Assembly (NCBI RefSeq): GCF_051195215.1
Contig: NZ_JBNAZM010000001.1
Location: 289,212-353,211, forward strand
Source: Arhodomonas sp051195215
GTDB lineage: Bacteria; Pseudomonadota; Gammaproteobacteria; Nitrococcales; Nitrococcaceae
Direction of reading: 5' to 3'
DNA: 64,000 nucleotides
The notes under the pieces were generated by a model. The model searched no databases. It worked only from the letters and a program-made list of their open reading frames with translations, and had not been told where the DNA came from. Positions 43,418-52,279 of the stretch are shown in pieces (the first letter of the stretch is position 1; each line of letters begins with the position of its first letter). The position numbers and the translations under genes were made by a program.

Positions 43418-45169
43418 TCAGTACACGTCGTGCTGGGTGTTGTAGACGTTGAACTTGCCCGTCGGGGTGACCAGCCAGTCGCCCTTGATCACCTTCTTGA
43501 GCTCCAACGTCTCGTCGTCCACCACGACGATGGCCGACGCCTGCTCCTGGCCGTTCCACACGGAGAACCAGACCTCATCCCCGGCCTTGTTGAACTCGGG
43601 ATGAACCACGCGTTGCGGCCCTTCATCGATACCGGCCCACTTCGCGATGGGCAGAACCTCGTAACCCTCGTCGAGGTTGTTGATATCGAATACGGCCACC
43701 GACTGCGAGACCTCCTCGGTCGGATGCAGCGGGGTGTCCACGTACAGATGGTTGGACTCGGGGTGGGTCTTCACGAACAGTGAACCACCGCCCTGCCCCT
43801 CCAGGACATCCACCGCCTGCCAGGCATTGTCCGGATGGTCTTTCGGGTCGGTGCCGATGAGCGTGATGTCGGCGTTGCCAAGTGCACTGGTCGCCCAGAC
43901 GGGGCCGTATTCGGGATGGACGAAGTTCGCACCGCGCCCGGGATGCGGAATCTTCTTCGCGTCCACGAGCGCTTCCATCTCCCGATCCTTGGAGTCCACC
44001 ACCGCAATCTTGTTGGACTGGTTGGCCGCGGTCAGGAAGTATCGCTTGGTCTGATCCCAGCCGCCGTCGTGGAGGAAGCGGGCGGCATCCAGCATGGCGA
44101 CTTCCAGGTTGTCCAGGTCGGTGTAATCCACCAGCCAGATCTTGCCCGTTTCCTTGACGTTGACGATGAATTCCGGATGCTCGTGGGAGGCCACGATCGC
44201 CGCCACGCGCGGCTCCGGGTGGTACTCTTGGGTGTCCACGGTCATGCCCCGGGTGGAGACGATCTTCAACGGCTCCAGCGTATCGCCGTCCATGACCACG
44301 AACTGCGGCGGCCAGTACGTGCCGGCGATGGCGTATTTGTCCTCCCAGCCCGGGTACTTGGAGGTTTCCACTGAACGCGCCTCGAGGCCGGTGTCGATCT
44401 CGGCGACGGTCCGCGGCGTCTCCATCCACAGGTCGATGAGGGTGATCTTCGCGTCCCGGCCGATGACGAACAGGTAACGTCCCGAGGCCGACATCCGCGA
44501 GATATGCACCGCGTAGCCGGTGTCGATGGTGGTGACCAGTTCCTTGCTGTGACCGTCGATCAGCGCGATCTGCCCGGCATCACGCAGCGTTACCGAGAAC
44601 AGGTTGCCGAGATCGAGATCGTTGGCCTGCTCGGTGGGCCGCTCCTGCGGCGGCACCAGCACGTTCCAGGTCGCCTTCATGTCCTCCAGGGAGAACTCCG
44701 GCGGCTCGGGTGGCGGATGCTGCAGGAACTTGGCCATCGTCTCGATTTCGGCGTCGCTTAGCTCGCCGGACGTCCCCCAGTTCGGCATGCCCGCGGGCGA
44801 CCCGAAGTTGATGAACGTCTTCAGGTACTCGGTACCCCGCTCCTGGGTGATATCGGTGGTCAGGGGCTTGCCCGTTGCACCTTTGCGCAATACGCCATGG
44901 CAACCGGCGCAACGCTCGAAATAAATCTGCTTGGCCTTCCCGAACTCGGCTTCCGTCATGGCCGGTGCACCAGGCGATGTGACCATCTTGGCATCCGGCT
45001 CGGACTGCGGTGTGCCCATATAGCTCATTTCGCCCTTGCTGGTGTCCGGATGCCCGGAAGACTCTCCGGCCTCGTCCCCGGCCGCGGTAGCGGCCAGGGA
45101 CGTTCCCAGCAGGAAAGCCGTCACCGCTGCGGAGACGAGCGTCGGTTTTTGCGGGCGTGTTGTTGTCAT
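43418..45169 (-). CDS. nirS: Cytochrome cd1 nitrite reductase
   Basis: A 583-aa periplasmic enzyme reducing nitrite to nitric oxide. A signal peptide (about 1-30, ending ATAA) precedes a heme c domain with C87-A-G-C90-H91 and the d1 propeller with VHISRMSASGRYLFVIGRDA and YEVLPIAKWAG. The C-terminus GKFNVYNTQHDVY is typical. GGGGGA precedes the ATG. It is the first gene of nirSCF(DL)GHJEN, with a perfect FNR/DNR box centred 109 bases upstream of its start codon. The usual cytochrome c551 gene nirM is absent from the cluster. Confidence 0.97.
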   Translation of the reverse strand: MTTTRPQKPTLVSAAVTAFLLGTSLAATAAGDEAGESSGHPDTSKGEMSYMGTPQSEPDAKMVTSPGAPAMTEAEFGKAKQIYFERCAGCHGVLRKGATGKPLTTDITQERGTEYLKTFINFGSPAGMPNWGTSGELSDAEIETMAKFLQHPPPEPPEFSLEDMKATWNVLVPPQERPTEQANDLDLGNLFSVTLRDAGQIALIDGHSKELVTTIDTGYAVHISRMSASGRYLFVIGRDAKITLIDLWMETPRTVAEIDTGLEARSVETSKYPGWEDKYAIAGTYWPPQFVVMDGDTLEPLKIVSTRGMTVDTQEYHPEPRVAAIVASHEHPEFIVNVKETGKIWLVDYTDLDNLEVAMLDAARFLHDGGWDQTKRYFLTAANQSNKIAVVDSKDREMEALVDAKKIPHPGRGANFVHPEYGPVWATSALGNADITLIGTDPKDHPDNAWQAVDVLEGQGGGSLFVKTHPESNHLYVDTPLHPTEEVSQSVAVFDINNLDEGYEVLPIAKWAGIDEGPQRVVHPEFNKAGDEVWFSVWNGQEQASAIVVVDDETLELKKVIKGDWLVTPTGKFNVYNTQHDVY

Positions 45170-45271
45170 CGCGATCCCCCGTGGAACGAAGTGTCACCAG
45201 TTGGCGTATGTCTACGGCTCTATGCGCAGCGCCCTGTGTATACATTTTTCGGTGTTGCGTTCACTGACGCT

Positions 45272-45285
45272 TTGATACGAATCAA
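45272..45285 (-). promoter_or_regulatory. FNR/DNR-type binding site upstream of nirS
   Basis: TTGATACGAATCAA is a perfect match to TTGAT-N4-ATCAA, the site of FNR, Anr and NO-responsive Dnr/Nnr regulators. The AT-rich AAAAAT on the minus strand (45244-45249) lies where the -10 should be for a site at -41.5, with TATACA (45237-45242) as an alternative. The site overlaps the last codons of nirI. Confidence 0.88.
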
Positions 45286-46838
45286 CCGGTGCGCGCGCGG
45301 GTCTGCTTCCCAGCGCACTCGCCACTGCCGCCCCCGACATTGACCAACGCCCGGTGACTGCGCTCACGGCGTCGACGCTTGTCGACCAGAGGCGGACACT
45401 GGCGGTCGTTCCAGTAGATGACCTGGCAGTCCAGGCAGTGGTGGCACTCGTTGGGATCGATCTCCCCGGTCGGCCCGATCGCCCGCACGTGACAGGCGAC
45501 CGCGCAGATCTGGCAGGGCCGCCCGCACTCCTTGCGCCGGCGCAGCCAGTCGAGCAGGCGCAGGCGCGCGGGGATCGCGAGCGCCGCCCCCAGCGGGCAG
45601 ACGTACTTGCAGTAGAACTTCGGGTTGACCACGGAGATCGCGATGAACCCGGCGGCGTAGAGCACGAACGGCCAGGCGCGGTCGAACCGCAGGGTGATCG
45701 CCGTGCGGAAGGGCTCCACCTCGGCATAGGGCCGCACGAGGGTGAGTGACTCCAGGGACAGCCCGAACAGGGCGAGAAAAATGACGTACTTCACCGCCCA
45801 GAGGCGCTCGTGCACCACGGCAGGTAGCTCCAGCCGCCGGATACCCAGGGCCCGGCCGGCGTAATTGGCCAGCTCCTGCAATGCCCCGTAAGGGCACAGC
45901 CAGCCGCAGTAGACCCCCCGCCCCCAAAGCAGCATGGCCACCGCCACGAAAGACCACAGAATGAACAGCAGGGGATCGGCGAGGAACGTCTCCCAGCGGA
46001 AATCGTGGGTCACGGCGTGGAAGAACGTGAGGACGTTGAGCACGGACAGCTGGGCAAGGCCCCACCAGCCGATGACCGTGGCCGTGAACACGAGAAACCC
46101 GCGACGAATCCAGCCGATCAGACGCGGGCGGCGGACGAACCAGTCCTGGAAAACCAGTACGACCAACAGCATGCCCAGGCCGGCGAGGAGCAATCCGATG
46201 GCCACCGGACGCGAGCGCCAGGCGTGCCGCCAGGCCGGCGCCGTTTCCGCTCCCTCCCGTGCGTTTCCGAGCAGTCCCCGGGAAACGGCGACCTCGCGGG
46301 CCGCGGCCTCGATCGACGCATCCAGCGCCATGGCCGTGATCGTTGCGCCGGTGAGCCCGTCGAGGGTGACATACCCTTCACGCTCGACGCCGCCGATCTG
46401 GGTACGATAGCCGAGATCGAGGTCCCGATACTGCGCGACGAACCTGGCGAGCTCGGCCTCACTGACACCGGCACCGAGAATGGGCTCCTGGTGCGCAACG
46501 ATGTGCAGGCCCGCGATACGGCCGCTCGCATCCACGCCCACCAGCGTCGAGACCGGCCGGCCCGAGTAGCCGGGAATATCCACGACGCGGTCGGTGAGCA
46601 GCACATAGCCGACCCGCTCACCACCCGCGTAAACCGCGGCCGCCGGCGGATCGCCTTCGAGGGGGCCGATGCGGTCGCTTTGCGGGAACACCGCTCCAAC
46701 ATGCGCCGCCCAATCGGGTTCCGCCGCCCGGGCGAACGCCGGCAACGCGGCGAGGGTCAACAGCACGAGCACCATCGCGAGCCATCGACGTGGCGTGATC
46801 CGTCCCCGTGGTGCCTGATTTGTGCGCCCCCCGATCAT
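45282..46838 (-). CDS. nirI: NirI/NosR-family flavin and Fe-S membrane regulator
   Basis: A 518-aa membrane protein. A signal-like helix (about 20-38) is followed by a periplasmic FMN-binding domain with DGLTGAT, where T166 should carry covalent FMN. About five transmembrane helices and cytoplasmic Fe-S motifs follow: CGWLCPYGALQE, CKYVCPLGAAL, CGRPCQICAVAC and CHHCLDC. NirI is needed for nirS expression or activity in Paracoccus, probably through electron transfer; NosR plays the same part for nosZ. Its position next to nirS and the lack of nos genes favour NirI. The ATG at 46838 is only about 43 bases from the centre of the FNR box. Confidence 0.88.
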   Translation of the reverse strand: MIGGRTNQAPRGRITPRRWLAMVLVLLTLAALPAFARAAEPDWAAHVGAVFPQSDRIGPLEGDPPAAAVYAGGERVGYVLLTDRVVDIPGYSGRPVSTLVGVDASGRIAGLHIVAHQEPILGAGVSEAELARFVAQYRDLDLGYRTQIGGVEREGYVTLDGLTGATITAMALDASIEAAAREVAVSRGLLGNAREGAETAPAWRHAWRSRPVAIGLLLAGLGMLLVVLVFQDWFVRRPRLIGWIRRGFLVFTATVIGWWGLAQLSVLNVLTFFHAVTHDFRWETFLADPLLFILWSFVAVAMLLWGRGVYCGWLCPYGALQELANYAGRALGIRRLELPAVVHERLWAVKYVIFLALFGLSLESLTLVRPYAEVEPFRTAITLRFDRAWPFVLYAAGFIAISVVNPKFYCKYVCPLGAALAIPARLRLLDWLRRRKECGRPCQICAVACHVRAIGPTGEIDPNECHHCLDCQVIYWNDRQCPPLVDKRRRRERSHRALVNVGGGSGECAGKQTRARTG

Positions 46839-46874
46839 GGACGCAAACCGTAGGCGTCCCGGCGAATAGCGACC

Positions 46875-46888
46875 TTGATTCACATCAA
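46875..46888 (-). promoter_or_regulatory. FNR/DNR-type binding site upstream of nirI
   Basis: TTGATTCACATCAA is a second perfect TTGAT-N4-ATCAA box. For class II activation at -41.5 the -10 would be TACGGT (minus strand, 46847-46852), leaving almost no leader before the ATG at 46838. Confidence 0.85.
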
Positions 46889-47078
46889 CGCCAAGTCACG
46901 AACGCCGCGTCGCCACCCCCCGGGACGTTCCCTTGGCGAGTAATGGGTCAGATAACCGCCGTTGGGAATCCCCCGGGTTGGCTCGGTCATGCCTTGCACC
47001 GCCACATCGGCGAGTGGGCTGCAGGATGAATCTGGACGGGCCCCGGGGGCGATTCTTCGCTCGACGCCGTGAAGCGCT

Positions 47079-47660
47079 TCAGAGAATCAAGTCGTAGCGG
47101 GCACAGATAGCATTTAGGTGTGGGCTATACCGCCAGCTCTGAGAGTCCGCCCATTCGAGGCTGGACTGAGCGCGGTCGAAAACGGCGACACCGAACTGAT
47201 CATTGTCGTGTCGAACCCGGTATATGAGTCCGGCGGGTTCGTCGGGATGGTCACGGATTGCTTGCGCCCATGCCTGCGCTTTCGCCATCTCGCCCGCGCT
47301 CATGGCTGCCGTCGCGCCGAGTCGGCTCAGACCGCTTCCGTAGCATGCCACCATGGGGAGGGCTTCGATAATCTTGATCGATGCAAGCGAGCGATATTCG
47401 AGCTCGGTTGCGTCAACGAAATCACCGCGGCGCTGACGCAAGAATGTTTCGGCAAACGCCCCTTCCGGCGAAAGCGCGCAGTAACAGACACCGAATCTCG
47501 ACGAAGGGTCGTCGAAACGATTCTTGGGGTGCCCGACACTGAAGAATAATGGCTCGTACCGCCGCTGGTGCGAGCGGTACAAGAACCAATCCGCTTCCAG
47601 AGTCTCGATGGGCAGGCGTCGCGTCGCAAAATCCCCTGGCGGAAATTCGCTAGGCGGCAC
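47079..47660 (-). CDS. RES-domain toxin (predicted NAD+-degrading)
   Basis: A 193-aa RES-family protein. Conserved positions visible are R29 in FLYRSH, NRFDDPSSRFGVCYCAL (R48, Y60) and E71 in EGAFAETFLR. Characterised RES toxins deplete NAD+ in the cell. The late serine usually seen in a Y-x-S-R segment is replaced here: the sequence reads GLIYRVRHD. The start overlaps the antitoxin gene by 11 bases. Reduced or altered activity cannot be excluded. Confidence 0.82.
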   Translation of the reverse strand: MPPSEFPPGDFATRRLPIETLEADWFLYRSHQRRYEPLFFSVGHPKNRFDDPSSRFGVCYCALSPEGAFAETFLRQRRGDFVDATELEYRSLASIKIIEALPMVACYGSGLSRLGATAAMSAGEMAKAQAWAQAIRDHPDEPAGLIYRVRHDNDQFGVAVFDRAQSSLEWADSQSWRYSPHLNAICARYDLIL

Positions 47661-48318
47661 CCTGCTCTCCGTAAAGTGTTGCGGCTTCTCTCACTTCATC
47701 GATATCGCCTTGTAGAAGCGCATCTACCGGGCGACGGTTGTCCAGGCGGGGCTCGGGAGAGAGCAGCCAGTTCAGCCGCATCCAGGGGCTGTCAACCGAC
47801 AGCGCCCTAAGCACACGCCGCAGCCCCTTCAACTCCTGACCTTCGTGGAACTGCACAGCGGGCAGCAGAAACCGCTTGCCGGAACGGATTGCAATGAGAC
47901 TGCCGCTACGGCTGGCCTTGCGGACCGACTCAGGGGTAACCCCCAACAGCTTGGCGGCCTCGTCAACGGACAGGGTGCCTCCGGCCCGCTCCAGCAGGTC
48001 TTTCCTAAACTGCACCCCCCGCAGGCGCGACTTCTCCACCGCGGTCAGCTCGCGCGCGAACGTCTCTTCGATGGCCAGTGTCGTAACCGTACCGATGTCA
48101 TCTTCGGCAAGCGCGCGTGCCACAACGTCATCAGACGCACCGGCCACCAGTGCCTCCAGACGACGAGCCAATGCCTCGCGAGGTGACGGCGAATGCGGGT
48201 ATCCACCCTTGCCGTGCTGCAGTATCCCCGCATGCTGCTTTGCTGCCTCGGTTGCCGCTCGCCTGGCGGCGCCAGGTGCCCCTGGATAGTCTCGTTCCGA
48301 CGCATCGCGCACAGTCAT
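47650..48318 (-). CDS. RES-associated antitoxin with HTH and DUF2384-type C-terminus
   Basis: A 222-aa protein. Residues 116-150 form a DNA-binding helix-turn-helix of excisionase/MerR style (LSVDEAAKLLGVTPESVRKA). The C-terminus (about 188-215), PEPRLDNRRPVDALLQGDID, resembles the toxin-neutralising segment of Xre/MbcA-ParS antitoxins. The N-terminal 45 residues are poorly conserved. The ATG at 48318 fits; the open frame upstream crosses the promoter. It probably represses its own promoter through the palindrome at 48349-48366. Confidence 0.8.
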   Translation of the reverse strand: MTVRDASERDYPGAPGAARRAATEAAKQHAGILQHGKGGYPHSPSPREALARRLEALVAGASDDVVARALAEDDIGTVTTLAIEETFARELTAVEKSRLRGVQFRKDLLERAGGTLSVDEAAKLLGVTPESVRKASRSGSLIAIRSGKRFLLPAVQFHEGQELKGLRRVLRALSVDSPWMRLNWLLSPEPRLDNRRPVDALLQGDIDEVREAATLYGEQGAA

Positions 48319-48348
48319 CGCGTAATGCTCCGAATGGTTGTGATGAGC

Positions 48349-48366
48349 CAAATTATATAGAATTTG
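48349..48366 (-). promoter_or_regulatory. Toxin-antitoxin promoter with overlapping palindromic operator
   Basis: CAAATT-ATATAG-AATTTG is a perfect 6-bp inverted repeat. On the minus strand it contains a perfect -10 hexamer, TATAAT (48352-48357). A -35 box at the proper distance is weak (TGGTTG, 48375-48380). The AT-rich patch stands out from the surrounding DNA. Binding of the antitoxin here would block transcription. Confidence 0.6.
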
Positions 48367-48407
48367 CACCAGCACAACCACTACGGAACAAGCGCAGGCG
48401 CCGACGA

Positions 48408-50537
48408 ATGACCGATCCGGTAAGTGAACAATCGCGGCTTTCGGAGAGCGACGGCGAACCGGCACCGGCGGCCGATCGTCCCCGGCCCGCCCGGCGGTGG
48501 CCTCGCTATGGCATTGCGGCGGCGTTGCTGTTCGTGCCCTTGTCCGTGCCGGCCATCGAAACACTCACACTGCGCGCCGGCGACATCACTTTCGCCGGCG
48601 GCGCGATTCATGATGCAGAGGTGGCATTCGACCTGGCCGCGGATCGTCTCACGCTGAGCGCCGCGCGCATGGCACTGGACGTGGCGAAGCAACCTCCCGT
48701 GACGGACCTGCGCGTCACCTGCACCGCCCCCACGCTGGCCGGCACGGTCCGCGGCTGTGAAAACGCGGAAGTAAGCGCGAGCTGGCCGCCCCTGGGCGCC
48801 GTGAGCTTCCGGGCGGACATCGCCTACCAGCCGGCCTCCGGCGCCATCGACGTCACGGTGCAAGACCTGCCGGTGGGGGACGGTCGGCTTCGAATCGCTG
48901 CCCATGACGGCCCGGAGGGCTGGCGAGTCAACCTCCAGGGACAGCGTCTGCCGGCGGCCCGCCTCGCCGGCATTGCCGGCCGGCTTCCCGAGGGATGGCA
49001 AGTCGACGCCGGCACCATGAGCGTGAATGCCACGATCAGCGCCACCCCTGACGGCGTCGTGCGCAGCGCCGGCGAAATCAACGCCGACGCCCTCGCCTGG
49101 AGCAACGCCACCGGGCTGCAGGCCGCCGAGGGACTCGAGGGACGCCTTGGCTGGGCAGCACGCCGCAGCGGCGCCGAGTGGCACGGCCAGGGGGCGCTCT
49201 CCCTTCCCCGGGGCCAGATTTATTCCGACCCGGTGTTCGTCGACTTCGCCGGCCAGCCACTGACGGTGAACACAGACGTCGTGGCGCCGGCCGGCTTCGC
49301 GACCCTGCGTCTGGAGCGTCTGCGGCTCGCTCACACCGGCGTCGCCGAGGGCCAGGGAGAGCTGGAATGGCAAGCCGGCGCCGGGGTGATCCAGGCCCGC
49401 TTCCAGCCCCTGACCCTGCACCTGCCCGCGGCCTACGAGCGCTATGCGCAGCCGTTTCTGGTGGGAACACCGGCGGGGACGCTCACCACCGCCGGCGAGG
49501 CCACGTTGACTCTGGACTATGCCGGCGGCGAACCCCGGAGCGCCAGCCTCTCCCTGGAGGGTGTGGATCTCGCCGCCGGCGCACAGCACGGTTTACGCGG
49601 GCTGACGGGCCGGCTGCATTGGCGCGCGGAGCCGCTCGAAGCACCGCCGGCGAGCGAGCTCCGGGTTGCGGGCGGACGACTCTACGGCGTGGACGTCGGC
49701 GCAACGGAGATGGCCGTGCGCCTGCACGGCGACGGCCTGGCGCTGCAGGCGCCGGCCCGCATCCCGATCCTGGACGGTGCCCTGGAAATCAACCGCCTGG
49801 CGCTGGACGACCTTACGACCGAAGCGCCGAGCGGGGAGATCGACGCGCGCATCGCCCCCATCAGCCTGGGCGAGCTCACCCCCGCCTTGGGCTGGCCCAG
49901 GTTCGCCGGCAGCCTCTCCGGCCGCCTGCCCACGCTACGCTATGCCGACGGCGTGGCGACGCTCGGCGGCGCGCTCACGCTGCAGGCGTTCCAGGGCGAA
50001 GTCCGCGTGAGCGAGCTCGCCCTGACGGATCCCCTGGGCACCCTTCCCCGCCTCACGGCCGATGTGAGCGTCGACGGCCTGGACCTGGAGACCCTCACGC
50101 GCGCCTTCGAGTTCGGGCGCATCACCGGCACGCTGGACGGAGAGATCACCGATCTGCGCCTGCTCGCCTGGGAACCCGCCTCGTTCCGGGCCTGGTTCCA
50201 CACGCCGGAGGACGACCCGGTGCGCCACCGCATCAGCCAGCGCGCCATCCAGGCGCTGTCGGATATCGGTGGCAGTGGCGCGGCGGGCGCGCTCTCCCGG
50301 GGTTTTCTCCAGGTGTTCGAGGATTTCGGCTACCGCCGCCTGGGGCTGGGTTGTGCCCTGCAGGACGACGTCTGCCTCATGCGGGGCGTCGCTCCGGCGG
50401 AAATCGGCTACTACATCGTCGAGGGCGCGGGCCTGCCCCGGGTCGACGTCATCGGCCACGCCCAGCGCGTGAGCTGGTCCACCCTCATCGAGCAGATCAA
50501 GAGCGTCACCGGCGACCGCAAGCCGGTGGTACAGTGA
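48408..50537 (+). CDS. ydbH: YdbH-family inner-membrane-anchored intermembrane transport protein
   Basis: A 709-aa protein with one N-terminal transmembrane helix (about 33-50) and a long periplasmic beta-rich body of AsmA/TamB-like repeats. The C-terminal portion (SQRAIQALSDIGGSGAAGALSRGF followed by GCALQDDVCLMRGV) resembles the end of E. coli YdbH, which with TamB and YhdP moves phospholipids to the outer membrane. It is shorter than YdbH (879 aa). The ATG at 48408 gives a short basic lead to the helix. A YdbL-type lipoprotein follows 38 bases later, as in ydbH-ynbE-ydbL. Confidence 0.75.
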   Translation: MTDPVSEQSRLSESDGEPAPAADRPRPARRWPRYGIAAALLFVPLSVPAIETLTLRAGDITFAGGAIHDAEVAFDLAADRLTLSAARMALDVAKQPPVTDLRVTCTAPTLAGTVRGCENAEVSASWPPLGAVSFRADIAYQPASGAIDVTVQDLPVGDGRLRIAAHDGPEGWRVNLQGQRLPAARLAGIAGRLPEGWQVDAGTMSVNATISATPDGVVRSAGEINADALAWSNATGLQAAEGLEGRLGWAARRSGAEWHGQGALSLPRGQIYSDPVFVDFAGQPLTVNTDVVAPAGFATLRLERLRLAHTGVAEGQGELEWQAGAGVIQARFQPLTLHLPAAYERYAQPFLVGTPAGTLTTAGEATLTLDYAGGEPRSASLSLEGVDLAAGAQHGLRGLTGRLHWRAEPLEAPPASELRVAGGRLYGVDVGATEMAVRLHGDGLALQAPARIPILDGALEINRLALDDLTTEAPSGEIDARIAPISLGELTPALGWPRFAGSLSGRLPTLRYADGVATLGGALTLQAFQGEVRVSELALTDPLGTLPRLTADVSVDGLDLETLTRAFEFGRITGTLDGEITDLRLLAWEPASFRAWFHTPEDDPVRHRISQRAIQALSDIGGSGAAGALSRGFLQVFEDFGYRRLGLGCALQDDVCLMRGVAPAEIGYYIVEGAGLPRVDVIGHAQRVSWSTLIEQIKSVTGDRKPVVQ

Positions 50538-50575
50538 CACGCGACCATCGCCACTCAAGACCAAGGAGGCCCCGA

Positions 50576-51196
50576 GTGCGTCAACTCAAAGCCTTGAGCA
50601 TCGTCCCCGTGTTCCTCGTGCTCGCTGCCTGCGTGACCATCAACGTGTACTTCCCCGCCGTGGCCGCAGAGAAAGCCGCCGACCGCATTATCGAGGATGT
50701 CTGGGGGCCGAAGGGCGAGCGTCCCGAGGGCGAGGACGGTGCGCCGGAATCGGAGACCGAACCACAGAGCCGGGCACCGGAGGCATCCCTGCCCGTGGCC
50801 ATGCGCGTGCTCAACGTGCTAATCGCCCCGGCCCATGCGCAACAGCCGCGGATCGACATCTCCACGCCGGCGATCAAGCGGCTGACGGCGTCCATGGAGC
50901 AACGCCACCAGCAGCTTCGCCCGTACTATGCCTCCGGCGCCATCGGGCTGACCCGGGATGCGCTGGTGACCGTGCGCGATCTCAATGCCGTGCCCCTGCC
51001 CGAACGCGGCCAGGTACGCCAGCTCGTGGCCGCGGAGAACGAGGATCGCAAGGCCCTCTACCGCGAGATCGCCATCGCCAACGATCACCCGGAGTGGGAA
51101 GACCAGATCCGCGACGTGTTCGCCGGCCGCTGGGTCAGCAACGCCCAGAGCGGTTGGTACTACCAGAACGACAGCGGGGCCTGGGTGCAGAAATAG
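50576..51196 (+). CDS. ydbL: YdbL-like DUF1318 lipoprotein
   Basis: A 206-aa protein starting at GTG, with AGGAGG seven bases upstream. A lipobox LVLAAC gives a lipid-anchored Cys19, followed by VTINVYFPAVAAEKAADRII. After an acidic linker (about 45-75) the DUF1318 domain runs to the end (ALVTVRDLNAVPLPERGQVR, NAQSGWYYQND). In E. coli YdbL is soluble and the lipoprotein YnbE is separate; here both features sit in one chain and no ynbE is seen. Confidence 0.78.
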   Translation: MRQLKALSIVPVFLVLAACVTINVYFPAVAAEKAADRIIEDVWGPKGERPEGEDGAPESETEPQSRAPEASLPVAMRVLNVLIAPAHAQQPRIDISTPAIKRLTASMEQRHQQLRPYYASGAIGLTRDALVTVRDLNAVPLPERGQVRQLVAAENEDRKALYREIAIANDHPEWEDQIRDVFAGRWVSNAQSGWYYQNDSGAWVQK

Positions 51197-51212
51197 CGCC
51201 CGCGCAGACGCG

Positions 51213-51235
51213 GCCGGCGGCGCGCCGCCGCCGGC
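51213..51235. terminator. Bidirectional terminator-like hairpin between ydbL and the pirin gene
   Basis: GCCGGCGGC (51213-51221) and GCCGCCGGC (51227-51235) form a perfect 9-bp stem with a 5-base loop, in the 39-base gap between convergent genes. There is no T-run. Confidence 0.5.
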
Positions 51236-52147
51236 TCATTCCGGCAGCGGAATGAACTCGTCGTCCCCCGGCACCGGGTCGAAACGGCCCGCCCGCCAGT
51301 CCGCCTTCGCCTGTTCGATGCGCTCGCGGGAGCTCGCCACGAAGTTCCACCAGATGAAGCGCGGGCTTGCGATTGCCTCGCCGCCGAGCAGCATCGCGTG
51401 CGCCGCGCTCCGGGCGCGGAACGGCACCGCATCACCCGGGCGGAAAAGCAGCATGCGGCCCGGCGTGAACACCTCACCGGCGATCTCGATCTCCCCGGCC
51501 ACCAGGTACATCGCCCGCTCCTCGTGCTCCGCCGGCAATACCAGCGACGCCCCCGGATCCAGATGCACCTCGGCGTAGAAGAGGCCGGAAGCCGTCACCA
51601 CCGGAGCGCGCTCACCGTATAGCGTCCCCGCGATCACCCGCACCCGGGCATCGTCGTCCGCCAGCAAAGGCAGCTCGTCGCTACCGTGATGAACGAACGC
51701 CGGGGCGGAATCCTCCTGACCATCCGGCAACGCGACCCAGGACTGAATACCGGCAAGGCGCGACGGCCCCGAACGCACCGCCGCGGGCGTGCGTTCGGAA
51801 TGAACGATGCCGCGACCGGCGGTCATCCAGTTGAGCTCGCCGGGCCGGATCGGTTGAACGCTGCCGAGGCTGTCGCGATGCATCAGCTCGCCATCGAACA
51901 GGTAGGTCACGGTCGCCAGGCCGATATGCGGGTGTGGGCGCACGTCGATGCCCTCGCCGGCCTCGAACGCCGCCGGCCCCATCTGATCGAAGAAGATGAA
52001 GGGGCCGACCATCTGGCGCCGCGCCGCCGGAAGCACGCGACGCACCTCGAAACCACCAAGGTCACGTGCACGGGGAACGAGCTCCGCTTCGAGCGCGGGG
52101 CAGCCACCGGGCTCGCCGGCGGGTTCTTCAGCAGGCAGCCAGCTCAT
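51236..52147 (-). CDS. Pirin family protein
   Basis: A 303-aa bicupin. The N-terminal cupin carries the metal site pattern FDQMGPAAFEAG, DVRPHPHIGLATVTYLFDGEL and MTAGRGIVHSERTP (His, His, His, Glu). The C-terminal cupin is typical (LFYAEVHLDPGASLVLPAEHEERAMYLVAGE). Some bacterial pirins, such as E. coli YhhW, degrade quercetin; the substrate here is unknown. The ATG at 52147 has GGAG upstream. It diverges from the sugar operon. Confidence 0.9.
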   Translation of the reverse strand: MSWLPAEEPAGEPGGCPALEAELVPRARDLGGFEVRRVLPAARRQMVGPFIFFDQMGPAAFEAGEGIDVRPHPHIGLATVTYLFDGELMHRDSLGSVQPIRPGELNWMTAGRGIVHSERTPAAVRSGPSRLAGIQSWVALPDGQEDSAPAFVHHGSDELPLLADDDARVRVIAGTLYGERAPVVTASGLFYAEVHLDPGASLVLPAEHEERAMYLVAGEIEIAGEVFTPGRMLLFRPGDAVPFRARSAAHAMLLGGEAIASPRFIWWNFVASSRERIEQAKADWRAGRFDPVPGDDEFIPLPE

Positions 52148-52279
52148 GAGGGGTACTCCATGGTCTTCGATCTCAAACAAGCATAGACCCCGTCCGCGGT
52201 CGGACACAGGGCAATGGCGGCGCCATCCGCCCGTCACCGATGCGCGCCCATGCCGGGTACCTTCGACAGTCGATCACAG

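Noticed and set aside
45282..46838. NosR as the name for the flavin/Fe-S membrane protein.
   Set aside because: The architecture is the same, but nirS is the neighbour and no nos gene is present, so NirI is the better call.
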